A DNA stretch of 59,136 nucleotides, taken from the NCBI RefSeq assembly GCF_947495025.1, contig NZ_CANLXG010000007.1, positions 1 through 59,136 on the forward strand. The letters run 5' to 3'. Shown here one piece after another: positions 33,986-41,919 of the stretch; positions within the stretch are counted from its first letter, which is position 1; the number at the start of each line of letters is the position of its first letter. A program made the translations under genes and the position numbers. The stretch is from an uncultured Roseobacter sp. (GTDB lineage Bacteria; Pseudomonadota; Alphaproteobacteria; Rhodobacterales; Rhodobacteraceae). A model generated the notes under the pieces. It was not told the origin of the DNA. It ran no database searches and worked only from the letters and a program-made list of their open reading frames with translations.

Positions 33986-35671
33986 ATGCGCAGTATTGTA
34001 AAGGTTGGTCTGGTTGGTGTGCTGTGCGGCGTGACGATGGCAGCAGGGGCCGCACTGGCGCATTTTGATACGGCCCCCTACAAGCTGGCGAAAAAGGCCG
34101 TGCGGGTGGTCGTTCCCAGGGACGCTGCTGCTCCGAAAACTGCAGAAGACGTGCCGGAGGTTCAGGCAGATGACCTGGATCAGGCAACGTTCCCATCTAT
34201 TCTGCCCGAGCTGAAATCAGAAGCGGTGACAATTCCGGCGACCCGGTCGGGGACCGGCGGAGCGCTGACGCCGGCAGAGGATGGGGTCATTCTGCTGACC
34301 CACGACGGTCTGATGTATCACGCCACCGGGCCGGATGATGTGACCGGGCTGAAAATCGAACTCCCCGAAAATGGCTTTCTGGATTACCAGGAGGACGCTG
34401 TGGGGCGTTTCAGCGATCTTGAGCATTTACTGGGCAATTTCCGCTATAATGACATCCTGATGATTCAGCGGGCCGGGGGGCGGGAGCTTTATGCCTCTTT
34501 CACCCGCTATTTCCAGGAAGACGCCTGTTTTGTGAACGCCATTGCACGTCTGAGCCTGCCTGACGGCAGCGTGCGAGATGCGTCGGTGCCTGCGTCGGAC
34601 TGGGAGACCGTATTCGAGACCGCTCCCTGTCTGCCGCTGAAACCACACCGCCTGGCGCTGGAAGGACATATGGCCGGCGGTCGTATGGCCTTTGACGGAG
34701 ACCAGACGATCTACATGGGCTCGGGGGATTATCATTTCGACGGCAGTATCCACAGTCCGGACCTCGTGATTTCAAACGACGACAGTTATGAGTACGGCAA
34801 GGTCATGGCGCTGAACATCGAGACGCTGGAAACCCTTATGCTGTCCCGGGGGAACCGCAACATGCAGGGCCTGGCTCTGCTGGACGGCGCACTCTATGTG
34901 GTCGAACACGGCGCCCGGGGCGGGGATGAACTGAACCGGATCGAGGAAGGGGGGCACTATGGCTGGCCTTATGTTTCTCTGGGGTCGGATTATAACAAAC
35001 AACCACAGCCGGGCATCACAACGCGGGGCCGTCACGACGGCTATGAGAAGCCGGTGTTTTCCTGGCTTCCCTCGGTTGCAATCTCGAGCCTGAAACCGAT
35101 GTCCGGCGTGCATGAGGACTGGGACGGTGATCTGCTGATGGGGTCTTTAAAGGCCCGGAGCCTTTTCCGGATCCGTATAGAGGGTGACCGGGTGCTTTTT
35201 GCCGAGCAGATCCCCGTAGGGCAGCGGGTGCGCTACGCACAGCCGCTGGAAGGCCAGCTTGTGCTGTGGACGGACGACCGCAAGCTGATGTTCATTACCC
35301 CGGATCGTTTTTCTGAAGTGGACCCGGTGGTGAAAGCACTGAAAGCGCAGGGTATGTCTGCCGAAGAGGCCGGTCGTCTGGCCGGAAATTTTGTTGCCTG
35401 CCGCGAATGCCATTCGGTCAGCCCGGATGACAGCTATTCCGCGCCAACGCTGGCAAATATCTTCGGGGCCCCGATCGCCACGGGGGCCTATTCAGAGTAT
35501 TCGGATGCCTTGCGGGCGAAAGGCGGGGTCTGGGACCGGGAGGCGCTGACCACCTTCCTGACAGATCCGGAGAGTTTTGCGTCAGGCACCAGCATGCCCG
35601 GGCCGGAGCTGTCGCCCGGGGCCATCAGTGAAACCATTATGGTGCTGGAAGCGCTGAGCGCCCCGAACTGA
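33986..35671 (+). CDS. PQQ-dependent sugar dehydrogenase fused to cytochrome c
   Basis: A 561-residue exported oxidoreductase. A signal peptide (MRSIVKVGLVGVLCGVTMAA) is followed by a glucose/sorbosone dehydrogenase beta-propeller (about 90-430, with EHGARGGDELN and GGHYGWPYVS). A C-terminal cytochrome c domain has C472-R-E-C475-H476 and probable axial ligand M537. It would oxidise a sugar or sugar end in the periplasm and pass electrons to the respiratory chain. The ATG at 33986 has AGAGG upstream; a longer frame to 33944 lacks one. PQQ synthesis genes are not present. A role in modifying the polysaccharide or feeding on its sugars is inference. Confidence 0.85.
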   Translation: MRSIVKVGLVGVLCGVTMAAGAALAHFDTAPYKLAKKAVRVVVPRDAAAPKTAEDVPEVQADDLDQATFPSILPELKSEAVTIPATRSGTGGALTPAEDGVILLTHDGLMYHATGPDDVTGLKIELPENGFLDYQEDAVGRFSDLEHLLGNFRYNDILMIQRAGGRELYASFTRYFQEDACFVNAIARLSLPDGSVRDASVPASDWETVFETAPCLPLKPHRLALEGHMAGGRMAFDGDQTIYMGSGDYHFDGSIHSPDLVISNDDSYEYGKVMALNIETLETLMLSRGNRNMQGLALLDGALYVVEHGARGGDELNRIEEGGHYGWPYVSLGSDYNKQPQPGITTRGRHDGYEKPVFSWLPSVAISSLKPMSGVHEDWDGDLLMGSLKARSLFRIRIEGDRVLFAEQIPVGQRVRYAQPLEGQLVLWTDDRKLMFITPDRFSEVDPVVKALKAQGMSAEEAGRLAGNFVACRECHSVSPDDSYSAPTLANIFGAPIATGAYSEYSDALRAKGGVWDREALTTFLTDPESFASGTSMPGPELSPGAISETIMVLEALSAPN

Positions 35672-35750
35672 TCTGCCGCCGCGCAGGACATATGCCCGGC
35701 GCGGTCAGGAGCAGAGGTACTTTGTCAGAACGCCTTTACAGAGACTGATA

Positions 35751-37079
35751 TCAGTCCGGAAGGCCTTCGCGGCCGACCGAAATATAGCTGGTAAATCCGG
35801 CCTCCCGGGCCTGTGCGGGGCTGTAGATATTACGCAGATCTGCCATGGCAGGCGTCTGCATATTTTCGGCAATCCGGGTCAGGTCCAGCGCGCGGAACTC
35901 ATTCCATTCTGTCAGCAGGACCAGCGCATCCGCCCCGGCAGCGGCCTCGTAGGGGTCTTTGATCCAGTCCACCCCCGGCAGCAGGTCGCGGCCTTCGCGG
36001 TACCCCTGCGGATCCACCACACGGACCCGGGCCCCGTTGCCAACCAGGGCGGGCACGATGGTGAGCGAGGGAGCCTCGCGCATGTCATCGGTATTGGGTT
36101 TGAAGGTCACGCCCAGCACCGCAATGGTCCGGCCGTTCACCGACCCGCCGCAGAGATCGAACACCCGGTCTGTCATCCGGCGCTTGATCTCCTCATTGAC
36201 CTTGATCACTGTTTCGGTGAGCTGCATTGGCATGCCATGTTCCTGACCGATGCGTGCCAGCGCCCGGGTGTCCTTGGGAAAACATGACCCGCCATAGCCA
36301 GGGCCGGCATGCAGGAATTTGTTGCCGATCCGGTTATCAAGCCCCATGCCGCGCGAAACCTGTTTCACATCCGCGCCGGTACGCTCGCACAGCGCCGCTA
36401 TCTCATTGATAAACGTAATCTTTGTCGCCAGAAACGCGTTGGCCGCGTATTTGATCATCTCGGCACTTTCCAGATCGGTTGTCATGATCGGAAAGTCCCG
36501 CAGATAGAGCGGCCGGTAGATCGCCTGCATCACCTCAGCCGCCCGGTCTGTTTCCACGCCAACCACCACACGGTCAGGGCGCATGAAGTCGTCAATTGCA
36601 GCACCTTCGCGCAAAAACTCCGGATTAGAGACGATATCAAACCCATCCGGTGCCAGATCCGGGCGGGTTCCGGCGATGATATCGCGGATCTGCCGGTTGG
36701 TGCCGACCGGGACGGTGGATTTCGTCACAATCACCGTATAGCCGGTGAGGGCCCGTGCGATCTCTTCGGCAGCTGCGAAGACATAGGTCAGGTCCGCGTG
36801 GCCGTCCCCCCGCCGTGTGGGCGTGCCCACGGCAATAAAGACAGCCTCTGCACCGGCAACGGCAGTGGCCAGATCCCCGGTGAAATGCAGCCGTTCCGCT
36901 GCGGTGTTGCTGGCCAGCAGGTCCTCCAGGCCGGGCTCATAGAGCGGGACCTCGCCTCTCTGGAGCGCCTCAACCCGCGCCGCATTGCTGTCGACACAGG
37001 TCACCTCGTGCCCGAAATCTGAAAAGCAGACACCGGAGACAAGCCCGACATAGCCTGTGCCTACCATGGTGATGCGCAT
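35751..37079 (-). CDS. ugd: UDP-glucose 6-dehydrogenase
   Basis: A 442-residue enzyme converting UDP-glucose to UDP-glucuronate with two NAD. The Rossmann motif is MVGTGYVGLVSG (5-16), VTKSTVPVGT and NPEFLREG follow, and the catalytic cysteine is in GPGYGGSCFPKDTRAL. The open frame extends upstream to 37724, but that extension is out-of-gene sequence. The ATG at 37079 has CGGAGAC just before it and is the family start. Its product is the substrate of the epimerase at 40230. It is divergent from the phosphotransferase-like gene and convergent with the PQQ enzyme. Confidence 0.95.
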   Translation of the reverse strand: MRITMVGTGYVGLVSGVCFSDFGHEVTCVDSNAARVEALQRGEVPLYEPGLEDLLASNTAAERLHFTGDLATAVAGAEAVFIAVGTPTRRGDGHADLTYVFAAAEEIARALTGYTVIVTKSTVPVGTNRQIRDIIAGTRPDLAPDGFDIVSNPEFLREGAAIDDFMRPDRVVVGVETDRAAEVMQAIYRPLYLRDFPIMTTDLESAEMIKYAANAFLATKITFINEIAALCERTGADVKQVSRGMGLDNRIGNKFLHAGPGYGGSCFPKDTRALARIGQEHGMPMQLTETVIKVNEEIKRRMTDRVFDLCGGSVNGRTIAVLGVTFKPNTDDMREAPSLTIVPALVGNGARVRVVDPQGYREGRDLLPGVDWIKDPYEAAAGADALVLLTEWNEFRALDLTRIAENMQTPAMADLRNIYSPAQAREAGFTSYISVGREGLPD

Positions 37080-37236
37080 ATCTGTCTCCGTTCTGCTGTC
37101 GCGGTGATGCTTGCAGGGCAGGGGGATGTCAACGCCCTGCGGCCTGGTCAGAACCGGTGGAATAATGGCTGGCAGAAGCGACGGCAGGGAGATACGTTCC
37201 GCCCGGAACCCGGCCCTCCGGCCGGGGAAGCCAGTG

Positions 37237-38181
37237 ATGAAAGAGCCGATTGTGACCTCTCCCGATAATCTCAGCCCTGTCGATGCGCCGCCCGGTCTGC
37301 CGGCGCTTGCCGCCGCGCTGTCTGCGGGGCTGGGGCAGGACCTGACAGCGGCAGCCATCCACCCTTTGCAGGATGCCGCACACAAGGCAGAGGTGGCCGA
37401 TGCCACCCTGAAATACCGTGTCAGCCTGCCGGGTGAGGCACCGGGCTTTCTGCTGGTCTCCGGGGCGGGCAATCCGGATATGATGGGCCGGGCGGTCCGC
37501 AACATAGCACTGTGCCGGGCACAGCTGTCTGCCGCGGTCGCAGCCCCGGTTCTGCCGCCCCTGACAGATGGTGTGGTAGCGGGGCGCCATTTTGCCCTGT
37601 GGTCTGCGCGCCCCGATTTTCTGGCCGGGGGACGGGTCCTGAGGGTGATCCGGCGCCGGCAGTATACCGGGCGTATCTGTGACTGGCTTGTCGCCCTGGC
37701 GGCCGAAACCCGCAAAAAGGCCAATACAGAGACTGTTTCGGGGGATCTGGGTACAATTGCCGGTGACGCCGGACTGCCTGATGCGATCCGCGGGACCGCG
37801 CATCAGGCGCTGGACCGGCTGCGGGCGGGCACCTGGGTGCCGGAACATTGCTTTCAGCATGGTGATTTCTGGAGCGGCAACGTTCTGCGGCCGCTGCGGG
37901 GCGAAGCAGTGCCCTTTCATGTGATCGACTGGGCGGGGCTGAGCGCCGAGGGCTATCCGTTTATTGATATGGCCCGCATGCTGATGTCGCTGCGCAGCCC
38001 GGCGCGTGTCGCGACCCGTCATGTGGCCGCCCTGCAGGAGGTAATGGCCTGCAGCAGAGAAGATTCCCTGGCCTATGTTCTGGCCGCGCTCGGCCATACC
38101 GGCCAGCGGCTGGAACACTTCCCGCCTGATCGCTACCGCGCGCTGGTGGGTCAGGTCTGCGGGTTCATGAAAGCGCTCTGA
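37237..38181 (+). CDS. Phosphotransferase (APH/choline kinase-like fold) protein
   Basis: A 314-residue protein with the kinase signature of aminoglycoside/choline phosphotransferases: the catalytic loop FQHGDFWSGNVL (H208, D210, N215) and the metal-binding D231 in VIDWAGLSAEGYPFIDMARM. The N-terminal lobe is weakly conserved. The substrate is probably a small alcohol or sugar, and its place between ugd and a sulfotransferase suggests a sugar or glycan kinase. Antibiotic resistance is unlikely from context. The start is uncertain; I prefer 37237, where GGGGAAG is well spaced. ATGs at 37165 and 37111 are alternatives. Confidence 0.7.
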   Translation: MKEPIVTSPDNLSPVDAPPGLPALAAALSAGLGQDLTAAAIHPLQDAAHKAEVADATLKYRVSLPGEAPGFLLVSGAGNPDMMGRAVRNIALCRAQLSAAVAAPVLPPLTDGVVAGRHFALWSARPDFLAGGRVLRVIRRRQYTGRICDWLVALAAETRKKANTETVSGDLGTIAGDAGLPDAIRGTAHQALDRLRAGTWVPEHCFQHGDFWSGNVLRPLRGEAVPFHVIDWAGLSAEGYPFIDMARMLMSLRSPARVATRHVAALQEVMACSREDSLAYVLAALGHTGQRLEHFPPDRYRALVGQVCGFMKAL

Positions 38182-38193
38182 ACCTGGCCTGTG

Positions 38194-39036
38194 TCAGGTG
38201 TATTTTTTCAGACCGTACCAGAGCTCCCTGACCTGCGGAAACTGCTCTGCCACGGCGTCATAGGTCGGCCTGTAGGTCTCAAAGCAAAGCTTTACGGCTT
38301 CGGGATCCGGTGCTTCCCGGTAGTCGGTTTTGAAAATCTGCGTTTCCAGGTGGTCCTGGTCGAGCGGGATCCCCAGGAACGCCTCAAGCCGGGTGATGGT
38401 CTCGGGCCGGAACAGTTCCTCATAGATCAGCACCATGGTCTCTTCGGCCGGCAGGGCCTCGCCGAGCGCGCGCAGTGTCTGCTCATAGGCGGTGCGCAGC
38501 CGGGCGTCGTCCGACACCACATAGTCGCGAAAAGCCTCGGTCCGTTCTGCCCCCAGCCGGACACCCTCCATGACCTCTCCCGTGCCCTGGTTGCGGTGCA
38601 TGTTGAAGGCGGAGAGACAGCGCTTTACGGGATCGCGCATGATGAAGACGCAGCGGAATGTCATGCCCCGGGCCACAATGCCCGCCCGGATCCGGCGCAG
38701 TGTTGCGACATCAAGCGCTGAATACGCAGGGGTGATGTCTGCGGTAAGCGTTTTGCCGTCTGCAGCCAGCAGGCGGTCAAAATAGCTGAAATAGCGGGTC
38801 GGCAGGTTTTCCATCAGCCAGACGCGCAGATCCTGCCGGCGGTGTTTGCGCTGCCCGAAACGGATGTCGCGGAGCCGCCGCCGCAACGGCCGGAAGACGG
38901 GTACCGTGCGCACGTCCCAGATATGGTATTCCTTGGTGAAACCCGGGGCGAACTGCTCTGACTGCTCCAGCAGTGAATAGAGCCAGCTTGTTCCGGCTTT
39001 CTGGGCACCGACACCCAGCAGGAAAGTGCGTTTCAT
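38194..39036 (-). CDS. Sulfotransferase (third, isolated)
   Basis: A 280-residue PAPS-dependent sulfotransferase. The phosphosulfate loop is GVGAQKAGTSWLY (8-20), and the 3'-phosphate region is CVFIMRDPVKRCLSAFNMH. It contains the KEYHIWD segment seen in some marine bacterial glycan sulfotransferases. It is transcribed alone, convergent with the phosphotransferase gene (12 bp gap) and divergent from the FkbM gene. It is distinct in sequence from the other two sulfotransferases. Confidence 0.88.
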   Translation of the reverse strand: MKRTFLLGVGAQKAGTSWLYSLLEQSEQFAPGFTKEYHIWDVRTVPVFRPLRRRLRDIRFGQRKHRRQDLRVWLMENLPTRYFSYFDRLLAADGKTLTADITPAYSALDVATLRRIRAGIVARGMTFRCVFIMRDPVKRCLSAFNMHRNQGTGEVMEGVRLGAERTEAFRDYVVSDDARLRTAYEQTLRALGEALPAEETMVLIYEELFRPETITRLEAFLGIPLDQDHLETQIFKTDYREAPDPEAVKLCFETYRPTYDAVAEQFPQVRELWYGLKKYT

Positions 39037-39216
39037 AGACCTGGTATGCCTTTCTTGGGGATGCGGTGACTGCCGTCGCGGGCGTGCCTAGCATGTCGTC
39101 TGCACAGAGTCATCACATCCGCCACGATCCGGCCGGCCGCAATTTCTGTGCTGTCCATTCTGCGCGGACCGCGCTAGCCTCTGTTCTGCTGCATCTGCAG
39201 GGGGGTACCGGACGTC

Positions 39217-40185
39217 ATGATCCTGTCATCGCATATCAGAAGGCTGATCCCTGACTTTGCGAAAGCGCCGCTGCGCCGGGTGCACAGGGGCCTGAGGGCT
39301 GCGGCCGGTGGCGGGGCGCTGTCGCCTTTTGCCCACCATGTCCGGCTGCAGGCCTATGGTGCGGAGTTCCGGTTTCCGGCCCGGTTCCGGTTTCACCGGA
39401 AGGTTGCCCGGGTTCCCCCGTCGCCAACCTGGAAATCCACCTTCTTTGGGGCGCTGTGCCGGGACGAACGGTCACTGTTTCTCGATATTGGGGCCAATAA
39501 CGGGCAGACCCTGCTGGAATTCGCCGCCAGCCCCGCGCCGCAGCGCTATATCGGGTTTGAGCCCAATCCGGTCTGCGCGGGTTACTGCAATGATCTGATC
39601 CTGGCCAATGATCTGGACGCGGCCGTCTATGCCTGTGCGCTGGCCGATACCGCAGGGGCGGTCAGTCTGCTGGTCAATCCGGACGTGGCCCATGATACCG
39701 GTGCATCGATCATGGCCGGCCTGCGCCCGGGCCGTGAGCTGCGCGGGGTCCCGGTGGTGCATCTGCCTCTGGCCTCGTTCCGGGGCATGATCGATTACAG
39801 CGACATTGCGATGGTGAAAATCGATGTGGAGGGCGCGGAGCTGATGGTGCTGGAAGGCGCGGAGGATCTGCTGGCGGAGGGAGATGCGGTGATCATCTGC
39901 GAAGTGCTCCGGCCCGATGACCGGTCTGATCCGGAGGCGATTGCGGCGCAGGGCCGCAGACTGCAGGCGCTGGTGGAGAAACACGGCTACGGGATCTATG
40001 CCATCGTGAAGGCCACCGAGGAGGACCGTCTGCTGCGGCTGGAACCGGTGACGGCATTTCCGTCGGAGCGCTGGACACGGGAAACCGCCACCCTGAACGA
40101 TTATCTCTTTGCCCGGCCGCACCATCTGGACCTGTTCAGGTCTGTGACGCAGAATGGTATCGGCTTTTCTGTCTCCACCGGCTGA
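39217..40185 (+). CDS. FkbM family methyltransferase
   Basis: A 322-residue SAM-dependent O-methyltransferase. The SAM-binding strand and loop are FLDIGANNGQTLLEF, followed by GFEPNPVC (acidic end of strand 2) and VKIDVEGAELMVLEGAEDLL, the FkbM signature. A basic N-terminal 80 residues precede the domain. In polysaccharide clusters such enzymes methylate sugar hydroxyls. It is followed after 44 bp by the epimerase gene on the same strand. Confidence 0.9.
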   Translation: MILSSHIRRLIPDFAKAPLRRVHRGLRAAAGGGALSPFAHHVRLQAYGAEFRFPARFRFHRKVARVPPSPTWKSTFFGALCRDERSLFLDIGANNGQTLLEFAASPAPQRYIGFEPNPVCAGYCNDLILANDLDAAVYACALADTAGAVSLLVNPDVAHDTGASIMAGLRPGRELRGVPVVHLPLASFRGMIDYSDIAMVKIDVEGAELMVLEGAEDLLAEGDAVIICEVLRPDDRSDPEAIAAQGRRLQALVEKHGYGIYAIVKATEEDRLLRLEPVTAFPSERWTRETATLNDYLFARPHHLDLFRSVTQNGIGFSVSTG

Positions 40186-40229
40186 GCCGGGGCAGGGCGA
40201 CGCCGGACGGACAGCAGGAACAACAACAT

Positions 40230-41255
40230 ATGAGCAGAATCTTCATCACCGGCGCCGCAGGGTTCATCGGGTTTCACCTGGCGCGGCGCCTGCTGGCGGC
40301 CGGGCATGAGGTGCACGGCTATGACGGGATGACCGATTACTATGACCCGCAGCTCAAACGCGACCGGCTGGCCCTGCTGGAGGCTGCGGCAGGCTTTGCC
40401 ATGACCGAAGGCCTGCTGGAGGACCGGGACAGCCTGGATGCAGCGGTGGATGGTTTCGCACCGGAGGTGATCATCCATCTGGCCGGGCAGGCGGGCGTGC
40501 GCTACAGCCTGGAAAACCCCCGGGCCTACCTCGACAGCAATGTTACCGGCAGTTTCAACGTGCTGGAGGCCGCGCACCGGACCGGGGTGCGTCACCTGAT
40601 GATGGCATCGACCTCATCAGTTTACGGCGCAAACACCCAAATGCCTTTTACAGAGACTGATAAGGCCGATACCCAGATGACGATCTATGCGGCCACCAAG
40701 AAGGCAACCGAGAACATCGGACATGTCTGCGCACATCTGTGGCAGCTGCCGGTGACGATGTTCCGCTTCTTTACGGTCTATGGTCCCTGGGGACGGCCGG
40801 ATATGGCCCCGATCCTGTTCGCCAGTGCCATCACCGAAGGGCGGCCGATCAACGTGTTCAATCACGGGGACATGTACCGCGACTTTACCTATGTGGAGGA
40901 TCTGGTGGAGGGTATTGACCGGCTGATGGAGGCCGTTCCGCCTGTGCCGGAGCGTGGGCTTCCGCCCGTGCCGGGTGACAGTCTGTCACCTGTTGCGCCT
41001 TTCCGGGTGGTCAATATCGGGAATGCAGACAAGGTGCGGCTGCTCGATTTCATCGCCGCGCTGGAGCAGGGGCTGGGACGTCGTGCAGAGCGCAACATGA
41101 TGGACATGCAGCCCGGTGATGTGCCGGCCACCTGGGCCGATGTGTCCCTGCTGCGGCAGCTGACCGGTTTTTCCCCGAAGACAGATATCACAACGGGGAC
41201 GGCGGCTTTTGCGGCGTGGTTTCTGGAGTACTATGGTCATGGCTCTGCGTCCTGA
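40230..41255 (+). CDS. UDP-glucuronate 4-epimerase-like NAD-dependent epimerase
   Basis: A 341-residue extended short-chain dehydrogenase/reductase. The NAD motif is ITGAAGFIGFHLA (6-18), GYDGMTDYYDPQLKRDRL is characteristic of the UDP-GlcA 4-epimerase (LpsL/CapI) group, and the catalytic residues are in ASTSSVYGAN and YAATKK. It would turn UDP-glucuronate from Ugd into UDP-galacturonate. AGGAA precedes the ATG. A proline-rich insert near residue 240 (PPVPERGLPPVPGD) is unusual for the family but lies in a surface loop. Confidence 0.9.
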   Translation: MSRIFITGAAGFIGFHLARRLLAAGHEVHGYDGMTDYYDPQLKRDRLALLEAAAGFAMTEGLLEDRDSLDAAVDGFAPEVIIHLAGQAGVRYSLENPRAYLDSNVTGSFNVLEAAHRTGVRHLMMASTSSVYGANTQMPFTETDKADTQMTIYAATKKATENIGHVCAHLWQLPVTMFRFFTVYGPWGRPDMAPILFASAITEGRPINVFNHGDMYRDFTYVEDLVEGIDRLMEAVPPVPERGLPPVPGDSLSPVAPFRVVNIGNADKVRLLDFIAALEQGLGRRAERNMMDMQPGDVPATWADVSLLRQLTGFSPKTDITTGTAAFAAWFLEYYGHGSAS

Positions 41256-41343
41256 GGCCTGCCTTTGACGGTGACAGGGCCCCGGTGCCTTGATAGGAGA
41301 TCGGCGCGGGAAACGGTGATCCTGTGGCATGAGGGCAAAGACA

Positions 41344-41907
41344 GTGCAGATTGAGCAGACAGAGCTGCCGGGCGTCGTGGTGCTGACCCCGAAACGTTTC
41401 GGGGATGCGCGGGGCTTTTTCAGCGAAAGCTGGAGCCGGCGCAATCTGGCAGAGGCCGGGCTGGACCATGACTGGGTGCAGGACAATCATTCGCTCTCGA
41501 TGCAGCCCGGCACCGTACGGGGGCTGCATTTTCAGGCCCCGCCTCATGCCCAGGCCAAGCTGGTACGCTGCGGGCGCGGCGCGTTTTTCGATGTGGTGGT
41601 CGATGTCCGGCGCGGCTCGCCCACCTACGGGCAGTGGACGGGGGCCGAGCTGAGCTTTGAGAACGGACGCCAGCTGCTGGTGCCCGAGGGCTTTCTGCAT
41701 GGTTTTGTGACACGGGTTCCGGAGACCGAGATCATCTATAAATGTTCAGACTACTATGCGCCGGAATGTGACGGTGCCGTGCGGTTTGACAGTGTCGGTA
41801 TAGACTGGGGGCTTGGCGGTCTCGAACCGGTGCTCTCTGAAAAGGACGCGGCCGCAACAGCCTTCGCGGATTTCGACAGCCCGTTTACCTGGCAGCCGGA
41901 GGCCTGA
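41344..41907 (+). CDS. rmlC: dTDP-4-dehydrorhamnose 3,5-epimerase
   Basis: A 187-residue cupin epimerase, third step of dTDP-L-rhamnose synthesis. Motifs are PGVVVLTPKRFGDARGFFSE, QDNHSLSMQPGTVRGLHFQ with the catalytic histidine, and VPEGFLHGF. I chose the GTG at 41344 because the mature family start (MQIEQTELPG) falls there and GAGG precedes it; a GTG/ATG-type extension to 41329 adds five residues. The gene is separated from rmlBDA by two convergent genes, whereas rml genes are usually contiguous. Confidence 0.95.
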   Translation: MQIEQTELPGVVVLTPKRFGDARGFFSESWSRRNLAEAGLDHDWVQDNHSLSMQPGTVRGLHFQAPPHAQAKLVRCGRGAFFDVVVDVRRGSPTYGQWTGAELSFENGRQLLVPEGFLHGFVTRVPETEIIYKCSDYYAPECDGAVRFDSVGIDWGLGGLEPVLSEKDAAATAFADFDSPFTWQPEA

Positions 41908-41919
41908 TTCCGGACCTGT

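Noticed and set aside
35743..35756. 14-bp perfect palindrome GACTGATATCAGTC at the ugd stop
   Set aside because: Several palindromes of this length are expected by chance in 59 kb. It has no spacing or position that suggests a function.
35751..37724. A 657-residue reading of the UDP-glucose dehydrogenase gene
   Set aside because: The first 215 residues are arginine- and serine-rich antisense of the divergent gene. The Rossmann motif begins right after the ATG at 37079, which has a good ribosome site.
37237..38181. Antibiotic resistance phosphotransferase
   Set aside because: Only the general kinase motifs are present, and all neighbours are polysaccharide genes. There is no mobile element or resistance context.
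40646..40662. Near-repeat of about 17 bases (TTTACAGAGACTGATA) shared with 35735-35750
   Set aside because: One such match is about what chance predicts. It lies inside a conserved epimerase gene in one case and between genes in the other, with no flanking similarity.
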